Shown: positions 7,593-16,688 of the stretch, piece after piece
How the letters are laid out: each line of letters begins with the position of its first letter
Position numbering within the stretch: the stretch's first letter is position 1
DNA from: CAYLHF01 sp964383365
GTDB lineage: Bacteria; Bacteroidota; Rhodothermia; Rhodothermales; UBA10348
Assembly (NCBI GenBank): GCA_964383365.1
Contig: CAYLHF010000028.1
Span: 1 to 39,003 of the forward strand
Direction: 5' to 3'
DNA length: 39,003 bases
Notes under the pieces: model-generated
Database searches by the model: none
The model's input: the letters and a program-made list of their open reading frames with translations, nothing else
What the model was told of the DNA's origin: nothing
Translations under genes and position numbers: made by a program

Positions 7593-10500
7593 ATGTATCG
7601 GTTCTGCGCGGGTATTATTCTACTCTCCCTGTGTGTATTTGGATCGGCTCACGCCCAGAGGCCGACTGAGCGCGGGCTTCCCTTCGTGCAGAATTTCAAA
7701 CCGCAGGATTACGCGGGATATACTCAGAACTGGGAGGTCGTTCAGGACAATCGCGGTGTTATCTATGTCTCGAATAGCCTGGGTATTCTTGAGTACGACG
7801 GAGTTTCGTGGCGAGATATTCCGAGTCCAAGACGTTCGTTGGTTCGCGCTGTAACTGTGGGCCCGGATGGATTGATTTACACTGGAACGTGGACAGATCC
7901 AGCATTTCTGGAAGCGGATGAGTACGGGGAACTCCACTTCTACTCCCTGCGGAGTAAGCTGTCAGCAGACGACAAAGAGCCCTTAGCGATTTCGACTACC
8001 AAGACCATCGGCGAAGATGTCTGGTTTGTAGCGCCCTCTCGGTTACTTCGGTGGGACGGTCAAGCGATGCACAGTATTCCAGCGCTGTCGCGCTTCAGTT
8101 TCGGTCCGTATACACGAAATAATTCCGTCTTCATCTTTGATAACGAGGAGGGATTACTGCGGGTCAAAAATGACTCTCTCATTCATCTGCCAGGCTCTAA
8201 GGCACCCGACGGTACCCTGGTTGTTGAGATTGTACCGATGTCCGGATCAAATTTCATCTATATCACGCGCCATAACGGTCTATACCAGTACGACGGGGAA
8301 CGAATCCGGTCATTTTCGACGACGGCAGAGTCCTACCTGAAGACGCAGCTTCCATACAAAGGTAAGCTCCTGAACGACGGTCGTCTCGCCATCGCTACGG
8401 ATAATCGTGGAGTAATCGTCCTGCCAACGGGAGGTGGCAACCCTCAGATCGTTGACAGGGCAAGTGGTCTTCAAAATAATGGCGTACAAAATTTGTTTCA
8501 GGATCGACAGGATGGGTTATGGCTTCCTCTCACGGTGGGAATTTCCAGAGTGGACCTTACATCGTCGCTGTCCTTTTTCGGTGACGCACACGGAACGGTT
8601 GGAAATATCAATAATTTCGAAAGGCATAAGGGAACGCTCTTCATCAGTACGCTGGCTGGACTGCAGAGGCTCGTTGCCTCAACAGAATCCTATAATTGGC
8701 GCCTGGAAAATGTACCTGGAATGTCCGGTGATACGCGATCGATGCTCTCAGTTGGATCTTCACTTCTTGTTGCGAATGAAAATGGGATATATGAGTACGA
8801 GAATGGACGGTTTCGGCTTATCCGAAAGGGATTTACCTCCGTGCTTTTACAGTCTGCAAAAAACCCGGACATCGTATTCGCGGGAATGGAAGAGAATCTG
8901 GTCATTCTGAGAAAGGATAAGAAGACGTCGTTGTGGCGGTACGACAGGACTATTCTGAACGATGTTCAACAGGAAATATATGACCTTGTTGAGCTTTCGG
9001 ATGGCTCGCTGTCGATTGGATTTCTTACAGCCGATGTCGCACTCGCAAGACCTCGAGTCGACAGTGAACTTGACTATGATATCACGTACCTGGGCTCAGA
9101 ACAGGGTCTACCTGATCGATCTCTCGGGCCGGTTTTTAATAGTAAAAATGGATTGTTCTGGGAAGAAAATCCCATTTTTTGGACTATCGAATCAGGAAGG
9201 GCCAAAATGGATTCCTCTGACTATCCAGCGATCCTGAGGAATCTGAAGAAGGTTACTGCTGCCTCGGCGGACGACAGCGGACGAATCTGGCTCACGGGTG
9301 AGGATGATAGGGGAGCTCTTCTCAGATACCCGAACACACACGACAGGGGAGCGACAATAACAGAAATTAGGCTCCCGGGAGACTTTATAAACATTCTTTC
9401 GCTCGAGGAAACGGAATCTGGAGTAGTCGCCTGGATGGGTACACCGTCACGGATTTTTAAATTTTTGGAGTCGGATGTTGTCCCGAACGACTATTCTTTT
9501 CCAACGCTCGTGAGACAGATTGAGTATGCGGATTCCACCTATTTCTGGGAGGCTCCCAACAGGCAGATCACGTTTCCCTGGAAGTCAGGAGATGAGGCCT
9601 CACTCCGGATTCATTATGCTGCGCCGGTATATGGTTCTACCGCCCACACACAATACAGGTACCAGTTGGACGGATTCAGTGAGGATTGGTCGTTATGGAC
9701 TACCGAAACGATGAAAACGTACTCGAATCTGTTCGAGGGGTCGTATACGTTCAGAGTGGAAGCCCGAACTGAAGCAGGAACGAATCGCAGCGCCGGAGTC
9801 TTCAGGTTTCAGATCTCGCCGCCCCTGTATCGAACATGGTGGGCATATCTGGGCTGGGCTCTCATGGCCCTGGGACTGCTCGCGAGTACTGTAAGGTGGC
9901 GCACCCGAAGGCTCGAAGAGCGAACACTCATTCTCGAACGCGAGGTGAGTGAAAGGACGGATCAGCTCAGGGAGCAAACCGTTCGTCTCAGGCAACAGGC
10001 CGATGAGCTCGCGGAGCTTGACCGGACCAAGTCGCGCTTCTTCGCCAATATCTCTCACGAGTTCCGAACCCCGCTTACCCTGATATCCGGATCGCTTGAT
10101 GACGTGATGAGCGGGTCTTTCGGTTCCGAACTGATCAGTCTGAAACCCCATCTTGAGCGCGCTCGACGGAGCGGTCGACGACTTCTGAGACTGGTGAGTC
10201 AACTCCTGGATCTATCCCGCTTGGAAGCCGGACAGCAGACTTCGTTTCTGAAGGCTGGCGATCTGGCCCGTTCCCTCAGACAGGTGGCAGCCATGTTCGA
10301 CTCGTTTGCCGAATCCCGGGATATCATCTTTGTGAGATCGGGTATCTCGGAGCGTTTCGATCATGTGTTCGACGCGGAAAAGATCGAGAAGGTTGCCATC
10401 AACCTGCTCTCCAACGCGTTCAAGTTCACACCCCGGAACGGACAGATAAGCATTTCGCTTTCTCGAATGGACGATGGTTCGGCCTGTCTGGACGTTGAGG

Positions 10501-11597
10501 ACACGGGATTGGGAATCTCCCCTGAGCATCTGGAGAGCATCTTCGATCGCTTCTACATGATTGACGATTCGATGACCCGGAGCCGGGAAGGAACGGGCAT
10601 CGGTCTTGCCCTTGTTCGGGAGTTCGTCGAACTCCACGAGGGGCGCGTAAGCGTCGAGAGCCAGCTCGGCGAGGGCACACGGTTCTCGGTCGTATTGCCC
10701 CGGCTACCTGAACCGGAAGGCGTCTCAACAGACGTCCTGGACGATCTTTCCACCGAAGTGGTTCGGCTTGCCCAGGCCGAGACGGACTCGAGAGCGGTAA
10801 GTGAGACCAACGTTCCGATTGCCGGGGACGAGTCGATGATCGTTCTCGTCGTGGAGGACAATGAGGACATGCGCGAATACATTCGGGTGAATCTGCAGGA
10901 TACGTTTGAAATCATTCTGGCGCCTGACGGGGTTCAGGGACTCGAACTCGCGAGGACCGCGGTACCGGATCTGGTCCTGTCGGATGTAATGATGCCGGAG
11001 ATGGACGGGATGGAGCTCTGCAACACGCTGAAAAACGATGTGCGCACGAGTCATATTCCGGTCATTCTGCTGACCGCCAAGGCCGATATCGAGAGTCGCC
11101 TCGCAGGTCTTCAGACCGGTGCCGACGCGTATCTGCCGAAACCGTTCAACTCGCAGGAACTGAACGTCCGTATTCAGGCGCTGATCGAACACCGCAAGCG
11201 AATGCAGGCGCATTATGCGGCGCCATCAGGAAGCGAGGAGGAAAGTGGTGAACATTTGCCCGCTAGAGAGGCTGAGTTTGTCGAGCGTCTCCGCACACTG
11301 ATCGAGGAAAGGATGCCCCGATCATCCTTCGGGGTTGATGAACTGGCGGATGAGATGGCGTTGAGCCGACGCCAACTGCTGAGGAAAATGAAGGCGGTCC
11401 TCGGAGAAGGACCGAACGAAATGATCAGACGATTGCGGCTTGAGAAAGCGGCGATCATGCTCCGCGATGATGGCGTCAGTGTCAAAGAAGCCGCGGCCTC
11501 TGTCGGATTTGAGAGCACGTCGTACTTCTCGAGAGTGTTTGCTCAGGCGTATGGCAAATCACCGTCGGCGTTTGCTCGCCAGAGCCCGAATGAGTGA
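7593..11597 (+). CDS. Hybrid two-component system sensor kinase/response regulator (HTCS)
   Basis: A 1334-residue one-protein signalling system anchored in the inner membrane. The ATG at 7593 gives a clean signal peptide (CAGIILLSLCVFGSAHA then Gln); an in-frame GTG at 7533 would add 20 residues before it. Order: periplasmic Reg_prop-type propeller (about 25-650), Y_Y_Y domain (about 660-735), one membrane helix (about 747-767, WWAYLGWALMALGLLAS), coiled coil, HisKA with phosphoacceptor His822 in SHEFRTPLT, HATPase (N box NLLSNAFKF, DTGLGIS, GTGIGLAL), receiver (about 1082-1198, phosphoacceptor Asp1131 in VLSDVMMPEMDG), and a C-terminal AraC-type HTH (about 1235-1334). HTCS proteins in Bacteroidota usually sense glycans and activate nearby genes. 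Here there is no SusC/SusD pair; the genes downstream code for secreted proteins, a porin and a cytochrome. Confidence 0.95.
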   Translation: MYRFCAGIILLSLCVFGSAHAQRPTERGLPFVQNFKPQDYAGYTQNWEVVQDNRGVIYVSNSLGILEYDGVSWRDIPSPRRSLVRAVTVGPDGLIYTGTWTDPAFLEADEYGELHFYSLRSKLSADDKEPLAISTTKTIGEDVWFVAPSRLLRWDGQAMHSIPALSRFSFGPYTRNNSVFIFDNEEGLLRVKNDSLIHLPGSKAPDGTLVVEIVPMSGSNFIYITRHNGLYQYDGERIRSFSTTAESYLKTQLPYKGKLLNDGRLAIATDNRGVIVLPTGGGNPQIVDRASGLQNNGVQNLFQDRQDGLWLPLTVGISRVDLTSSLSFFGDAHGTVGNINNFERHKGTLFISTLAGLQRLVASTESYNWRLENVPGMSGDTRSMLSVGSSLLVANENGIYEYENGRFRLIRKGFTSVLLQSAKNPDIVFAGMEENLVILRKDKKTSLWRYDRTILNDVQQEIYDLVELSDGSLSIGFLTADVALARPRVDSELDYDITYLGSEQGLPDRSLGPVFNSKNGLFWEENPIFWTIESGRAKMDSSDYPAILRNLKKVTAASADDSGRIWLTGEDDRGALLRYPNTHDRGATITEIRLPGDFINILSLEETESGVVAWMGTPSRIFKFLESDVVPNDYSFPTLVRQIEYADSTYFWEAPNRQITFPWKSGDEASLRIHYAAPVYGSTAHTQYRYQLDGFSEDWSLWTTETMKTYSNLFEGSYTFRVEARTEAGTNRSAGVFRFQISPPLYRTWWAYLGWALMALGLLASTVRWRTRRLEERTLILEREVSERTDQLREQTVRLRQQADELAELDRTKSRFFANISHEFRTPLTLISGSLDDVMSGSFGSELISLKPHLERARRSGRRLLRLVSQLLDLSRLEAGQQTSFLKAGDLARSLRQVAAMFDSFAESRDIIFVRSGISERFDHVFDAEKIEKVAINLLSNAFKFTPRNGQISISLSRMDDGSACLDVEDTGLGISPEHLESIFDRFYMIDDSMTRSREGTGIGLALVREFVELHEGRVSVESQLGEGTRFSVVLPRLPEPEGVSTDVLDDLSTEVVRLAQAETDSRAVSETNVPIAGDESMIVLVVEDNEDMREYIRVNLQDTFEIILAPDGVQGLELARTAVPDLVLSDVMMPEMDGMELCNTLKNDVRTSHIPVILLTAKADIESRLAGLQTGADAYLPKPFNSQELNVRIQALIEHRKRMQAHYAAPSGSEEESGEHLPAREAEFVERLRTLIEERMPRSSFGVDELADEMALSRRQLLRKMKAVLGEGPNEMIRRLRLEKAAIMLRDDGVSVKEAAASVGFESTSYFSRVFAQAYGKSPSAFARQSPNE

Positions 11598-11738
11598 GCG
11601 GGGCCATCGTACTCGGAACGGCCTTTCATCAGTCCTTCATTTTCTCTATTCTTCCAAACTCCCCACCTGAACCTACGGACCGGTCATCGAAGCCCCGTGT
11701 CCATACACGATTTTTCCCCACAAAGACCTGTATAGCCC

Positions 11739-14069
11739 ATGAAACGCCTTTTTTCACTGGGAGTGGCTGTATTTCTTTTTTCAGCACCTCTCTTTGCCCA
11801 GTCTTTTGGATCTGCAGTCGCCGTCTCCGGCGACGAAATTATCGCAGGAGGTCGAACGAATGCGATCACTGCCGGTGTGCTCTACCGCTACCATCAGGAA
11901 TCCGATGGGTCCTGGAAAGAAATCGGTTCGATTTCAGCCTCTGAATCAGATGCTTCTGGAAACGGTTTCGGTCGCTCAGTGGCCGTTTCCGGAGAAACCA
12001 TGATCGTAGGTGCTCCCGGAGCCAAGATGGCCTATATCTTCTCCCGTTCATCTGACGGGTCCTGGGTTGAGGTCCAGGGGCTCACGTCCGAAGTAGATGG
12101 ATTCGGCGGGACGGTAGCCATTTATGACGACGCTGCACTGGTCGCCGCTCCCGGAGGTAGAAACTCTGTTGGTTCCGTTTTTTCGTACCGTCGAACAAAG
12201 GCGGGCGACTGGGAGTCCGCTGGCCAATTGGCGGTGTCAGATTTGGAAGAAGGAGCGGGATTCGGTAGCGCCATCGCGGTCGGAGACGGTCAGGCAGCCG
12301 TAGGTGCGTCCAGAGAAAACAATCGAACCGGGACGGTCTATACGTTTCGTTTTGATTCTGCCGTGAACGCGTGGGTCGAAGGCGGAACGATTGCCAATGC
12401 ATCGATGACCGAAGGAAGTGGGTTCGGTTCGTCTCTCTTGCTGTCGGGTAAACACCTTGCCGTCGGTGCTCCTGGATTTTCAAACCGAATTGGTGCGGTC
12501 AACGTATACATCCTCGATTCAGAATCGGGCGAGTGGGGCTTTTTCGAGCATATTTCCCCATTCGTTGCCAAGGGTGGAGAGGGTTTCGGCTCGTCGCTGG
12601 CTTATTCAGGGACACAACTCTGGGTAGGCGCGCCGGGTTTTGGTAAACGGACCGGTGCTATCTATCTGTTTACCCCTGATGATAACCTGCAGATGCTCGG
12701 TCAGACGAGTCTTCTGGTTTCCGACGGTCTTGCAGAGCGAAGTTCATTTGGTGGTGCGATTGCTGTTAATGATCAGGTTGCTGTCGTGGGTGCCACCGGA
12801 ATCGACAATCGGTCAGGGGCGGCGATTCCAATGGCTGCGACTGGCGGTGGTTGGACGCACGGGACAGCCGTATTTCACGATCCACAGGGATACACGACGG
12901 TGACAGGCGCAAAAATCGATTGTGAGGATGACACGGCCGGCGCCTTTCCGTGTAAAGATGTGAATATGGAGTCCTTCCTGAATATGAAGGACCTGGGAGC
13001 CGAGCGCGGGATTCGGACAAATGACATATGGGGATGGGAAGACCCGTCGAACGGGAAGGAGTATGCCCTCGTCGGACTGTCCAATCAGACATCGTTTGTG
13101 GACGTGTCCGACCCGATGAATCCGGTCTATCTCGGAAAACTTCCGATGCCGGAGACAGCTAATGTAAGTGTCTGGAGAGATATCAAAGTCTACAAGGATC
13201 ATGCGTTCATCGTCTCCGATGGGGCCGGAGAGCACGGTATGCAGGTCTTCGATCTACATGACCTGAGAAATGTGGAAAATGCTCCCGTCGTGTTCGAGGA
13301 AGCGGCCCATTATCCGGGCATATTCAGCTCGCATAACATTGTGATCAACGAAGACACCGGGTTTGCGTACGCCGTCGGAAGTCGCCAGGGCGGAGAGACC
13401 TGTGGCGGCGGTCTTCATATGATCGACATTAAGGATCCGACTCATCCTGCATTTGCCGGTTGTTTTGCAGACGGTTCATCCGGTCGTCGTGGAACGGGTT
13501 ACTCGCACGATGCCCAATGTGTCGTATACCATGGTCCGGACGCTGACTATCAGGGGCATGAGATCTGCCTCGGGTCAAACGAAACGGCACTGTCGATTGC
13601 TGATGTCACCGACAAGAAGAATCCAGCATCGATAGCCATTGCCACGTATCCGAAAGTCGCCTATGCTCACCAGGGGTGGTTAACGGATGATCATCGTTAT
13701 TTCTATATGAATGACGAGGGGGACGAAGGCTCGGGTCTCGTCGAGGGAACCCGAACGCTCGTCTGGGACCTGTCTGATCTGGATGAACCGGAACTGGTCA
13801 CGGAGCATATTGCATCCACCACGGAGACAGATCACAACCTCTACGTCAGGGGCAATCTGATGTATCAGTCCAATTATGGCGCTGGATTCCGCGTTCTGGA
13901 CATCTCCAATCCTGTGGATCCCGTAGAAGTTGCCTTCTTCGACACGTCACCGGTCGGTGGTAGTGGTGGTTCATGGAGTAACTATCCGTACTTCAAGAGC
14001 GGAACTATCATCGTGACCGGAGGAAGCAACGGCCTCTTCATCCTGAAGAAGAAGAACCCGGATATCTAG
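11739..14069 (+). CDS. Secreted FG-GAP-like propeller plus choice-of-anchor-B protein, copy 1
   Basis: A 776-residue exported protein. Signal peptide MKRLFSLGVAVFLFSAPLFA. Residues about 22-375 contain repeated GFGSAIAVGDGQAAVGAS-like units (FG...A..DD..VGAPG), an FG-GAP/integrin-alpha-like beta-propeller. Residues about 390-770 match the choice-of-anchor-B domain (TIGR04312) in character: paired cysteines in KIDCEDDTAGAFPCKDV, GIRTNDIWGWEDP, HAFIVSD, SHNIVIN, GGETCGGGLHM, HDAQCVVYHGPD and DHNLYVRGNLMYQSNY, with LVIVD-like repeats. It ends soon after this domain, with no evident C-terminal sorting domain, so it is probably released or held by partners. It is a tandem paralogue of the next gene. 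Enzymatic function is unknown; the fold suggests binding or scaffolding. Confidence 0.85.
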   Translation: MKRLFSLGVAVFLFSAPLFAQSFGSAVAVSGDEIIAGGRTNAITAGVLYRYHQESDGSWKEIGSISASESDASGNGFGRSVAVSGETMIVGAPGAKMAYIFSRSSDGSWVEVQGLTSEVDGFGGTVAIYDDAALVAAPGGRNSVGSVFSYRRTKAGDWESAGQLAVSDLEEGAGFGSAIAVGDGQAAVGASRENNRTGTVYTFRFDSAVNAWVEGGTIANASMTEGSGFGSSLLLSGKHLAVGAPGFSNRIGAVNVYILDSESGEWGFFEHISPFVAKGGEGFGSSLAYSGTQLWVGAPGFGKRTGAIYLFTPDDNLQMLGQTSLLVSDGLAERSSFGGAIAVNDQVAVVGATGIDNRSGAAIPMAATGGGWTHGTAVFHDPQGYTTVTGAKIDCEDDTAGAFPCKDVNMESFLNMKDLGAERGIRTNDIWGWEDPSNGKEYALVGLSNQTSFVDVSDPMNPVYLGKLPMPETANVSVWRDIKVYKDHAFIVSDGAGEHGMQVFDLHDLRNVENAPVVFEEAAHYPGIFSSHNIVINEDTGFAYAVGSRQGGETCGGGLHMIDIKDPTHPAFAGCFADGSSGRRGTGYSHDAQCVVYHGPDADYQGHEICLGSNETALSIADVTDKKNPASIAIATYPKVAYAHQGWLTDDHRYFYMNDEGDEGSGLVEGTRTLVWDLSDLDEPELVTEHIASTTETDHNLYVRGNLMYQSNYGAGFRVLDISNPVDPVEVAFFDTSPVGGSGGSWSNYPYFKSGTIIVTGGSNGLFILKKKNPDI

Positions 14070-14126
14070 GATCTGATGATTCCGGGTCCGATACGAGCCC
14101 GGGAAAAATTTGTATACGCTTGATTA

Positions 14127-14158
14127 GACCGTCGCCTGTCCATTGGCAGGCGACGGTC
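14127..14158. other. Strong intercistronic hairpin between the paralogues
   Basis: GACCGTCGCCTG (14127-14138) and CAGGCGACGGTC (14147-14158) form a perfect 12-bp stem with an 8-base loop in the 117-base gap between the two paralogues. No T-run follows on either strand, so it is not a textbook intrinsic terminator. It may stabilise the upstream transcript's 3' end or attenuate read-through. Confidence 0.7.
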
Positions 14159-14186
14159 CTGTTCATCCACCTGACCCGGAGGAGAG

Positions 14187-16538
14187 ATGAGACGTCTTTT
14201 TCTTTTGCTCGCCGTTGCTTTTTTCGTTTGCATACCTGCGTCAGCCAGGCAATATGCCAATCAGTTCGGGGCGGCCGTCGCCGTCGATTCCGATGAGATA
14301 CTGGTCGGCGACGGCCGCAATCTCCTTGAAAACGGGATAGTCCTGACTTTTAGAAGCGATGCGGAGGGCGTATGGTCTCCGTCAGGCTCCGTTTCCGTGA
14401 GCGATACCGATGGGGGGCAGGACGGATTCGGTCGAGCGCTCGCGGTCCGGGACGGCTTGCTGGCCGTGGGGGCTCCTGTATCAAGGAAAGTCTATTTCTT
14501 TGAGCGATCCGGATCAGGATGGATCCAGACGGGACATATTGAGGGGACGGCAGAGAATTTCGGATCGAATTTGGCACTATTCGGGGCGCGGCTCCTCGTC
14601 GGAGCCGCGCCCGGTCGCCGATCCAGTCAAGCTGGATCGGCATTCATCTATGCGAAAAATGCAGACGGTATCTGGGAGTTCGAGGCCGATCTAACCCCTG
14701 GTGACCTCCACCCGGGAGAGGCATTCGGTGCGGCGGTAGCGCTGGGGAACGATCTCGCGGTCGTCGGGGCTCCTGGATATAAAAGTCGGACGGGCCGTGT
14801 TTTTTCGTTTCGGTTATCCCTTGAATCCGGAATATGGGAGAATATGGACTCTCCTGTAGTAGCAGCGGCACTCCCGGGAGATGCCGTTGGTTCCTCCGTA
14901 CTTCTTGCCGGACCCCATCTCGTTATCGGTTTTCCCGGGCGGGAGGCGATGTCGGGTGCGGCGAACATTTTTGTGTATCAACCTGAGAGCAATCAGTGGC
15001 AGTTCGATAGAAGGCTGGCACCGTTCGACTCGAAGGGTGGCGAACTTTTTGCTTCGAGTCTGACATTCTCAAATGGTGCGCTCTGGGTGGGTGCGCCTGG
15101 ATACGGTGACCGTGAAGGAAGCGTCTATCGATTCAAAACCAGTCAGGAATCCGGGAGGATGGAAGCATCCAGTCGATTCAGCAGCGATCGTCTACAGTTT
15201 AGAAGCGGGTTTGGCGGAGCTATCGCCGTTGTCGGAAATGTCGGAGTGATCGGAGCCGTAGGTCAGGACAATTTCGAAGGCGCCGTGTTTCCTCTGGTCG
15301 GAGGAAGTAAAGTCGGTGAGCCGATCGTAAGTAGTACGAACCACTATTCGTCTGTGGTTGGCAGAAAGGTCCCATGCGAAGACGACCAGGCCGGCTCGTT
15401 CACATGTAAGGATGTCGATATGACCGCGTTCCTGTCCAACGAGGACATTGGAGCGAGGCGGGGGATTCAGGTCAATGACGTGTGGGGGTGGGAAGACCCC
15501 GAGACGGGGAGAGAGTATGCACTCGTCGGGAGGACGGACGGAACGGCATTCGTCGACATGACAGACGAGTACAACCCGGTCTTTCTCGGCTCACTCCCAA
15601 AAACAGAGGCAGCGAATCAGGCGCTCCACCGCGATATCAAGGTGTACAAGGATCATGCGTTCATTGTCTCTGATCATGCCGGTCCGCACCATATGCAGAT
15701 ATTCGATCTGCGTGCGCTCCGTAATGTGGTGAATCCACCGCACATATTCGAGGCGACCGCCCTGTATAAAGGAATATACAGTGCTCATAACGTCGTTATA
15801 GATGAGGATGCAGGCTTTGCCTTTATTGTTGGAAGCGACTCAGGTGGTGAGACGTGTGGTGGCGCGCTCCATATGGTCAATATTCAGGATCCGGTTCATC
15901 CCTTTTTTGCGGGCTGTTTCTCTGACACGCGTACCGGGCGGGGAGGAACAGGCCGGACGCACGATGCACAGTGTGTCGTTTATCATGGGCCGGACGCCGA
16001 CTATCAGGGCCACGAAATCTGCCTCAGTTCGAATGGTACCGCCCTGTCGATCGCCGATGTGACCGATAAAGGTAATCCGGTCGCGGTTTCGATTGCTGAC
16101 TATCCCAATCTTGCATACACCCACCAGGGCTGGTTTACCGAAGATCAACGCTATTTTTACGTGAATGACGAGGGTGATGAGGCTGCCGGACTCGTAAACA
16201 AGACCCGTACAGTCATTTTCGACCTGTCGGACCTCGATGAACCGGAAGTCTCGGGGATGTACTTCGCTGACAACGACGCAATAGACCACAACCTGTATGT
16301 GAAGGGGAATCTGATGTATCAGACCAACTACATCGCCGGTCTCCGTATCCTGGATATTTCCAATCCAGAGAAACCGGTTGAAGTGGGATATTTTGATACG
16401 GTACCCTACGGTCCGAATGATAATTCTCCGGTGCTGGGTGCATGGAGCAATTATCCGTTCTTTAAAAGCGGTGTGATTGTGGTGACGTCAGGCCGCGAGG
16501 GCGTCTTCTTTCTCAAGAAGAAGGACGTGGATATTTAG
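14187..16538 (+). CDS. Secreted FG-GAP-like propeller plus choice-of-anchor-B protein, copy 2
   Basis: A 783-residue tandem paralogue of the preceding gene with the same layout. Signal peptide RRLFLLLAVAFFVCIPASA, then FG-GAP-like repeats (about 25-375, such as GFGRALAVRDGLLAVGAP), then a choice-of-anchor-B domain (about 385-780). Shared marks include KVPCEDDQAGSFTCKDVDM, GIQVNDVWGWEDP, HAFIVSDHAG, AHNVVIDEDAGFAFIVGS, GGETCGGALHMVNI, HDAQCVVYHGPDADYQGHE and DHNLYVKGNLMYQTNY. Divergence is far greater in the propeller than in the anchor-B domain. Unusually for this window, a good Shine-Dalgarno (GGAGG at 14178-14182) sits just before the ATG. Molecular function is not known. Confidence 0.85.
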   Translation: MRRLFLLLAVAFFVCIPASARQYANQFGAAVAVDSDEILVGDGRNLLENGIVLTFRSDAEGVWSPSGSVSVSDTDGGQDGFGRALAVRDGLLAVGAPVSRKVYFFERSGSGWIQTGHIEGTAENFGSNLALFGARLLVGAAPGRRSSQAGSAFIYAKNADGIWEFEADLTPGDLHPGEAFGAAVALGNDLAVVGAPGYKSRTGRVFSFRLSLESGIWENMDSPVVAAALPGDAVGSSVLLAGPHLVIGFPGREAMSGAANIFVYQPESNQWQFDRRLAPFDSKGGELFASSLTFSNGALWVGAPGYGDREGSVYRFKTSQESGRMEASSRFSSDRLQFRSGFGGAIAVVGNVGVIGAVGQDNFEGAVFPLVGGSKVGEPIVSSTNHYSSVVGRKVPCEDDQAGSFTCKDVDMTAFLSNEDIGARRGIQVNDVWGWEDPETGREYALVGRTDGTAFVDMTDEYNPVFLGSLPKTEAANQALHRDIKVYKDHAFIVSDHAGPHHMQIFDLRALRNVVNPPHIFEATALYKGIYSAHNVVIDEDAGFAFIVGSDSGGETCGGALHMVNIQDPVHPFFAGCFSDTRTGRGGTGRTHDAQCVVYHGPDADYQGHEICLSSNGTALSIADVTDKGNPVAVSIADYPNLAYTHQGWFTEDQRYFYVNDEGDEAAGLVNKTRTVIFDLSDLDEPEVSGMYFADNDAIDHNLYVKGNLMYQTNYIAGLRILDISNPEKPVEVGYFDTVPYGPNDNSPVLGAWSNYPFFKSGVIVVTSGREGVFFLKKKDVDI

Positions 16539-16688
16539 AGGCCATCGGCGACATAGATCAATGGAGACCGGGTCAATTGTGAAAGGATGATCAATAATAA
16601 GATAAAAGACTCCTAAAATAACATTGTGTCGTAAACTGGGACCGGATCACAGTAAGCTATTCGGATATACCCTTTCGAGGTCGGCACG

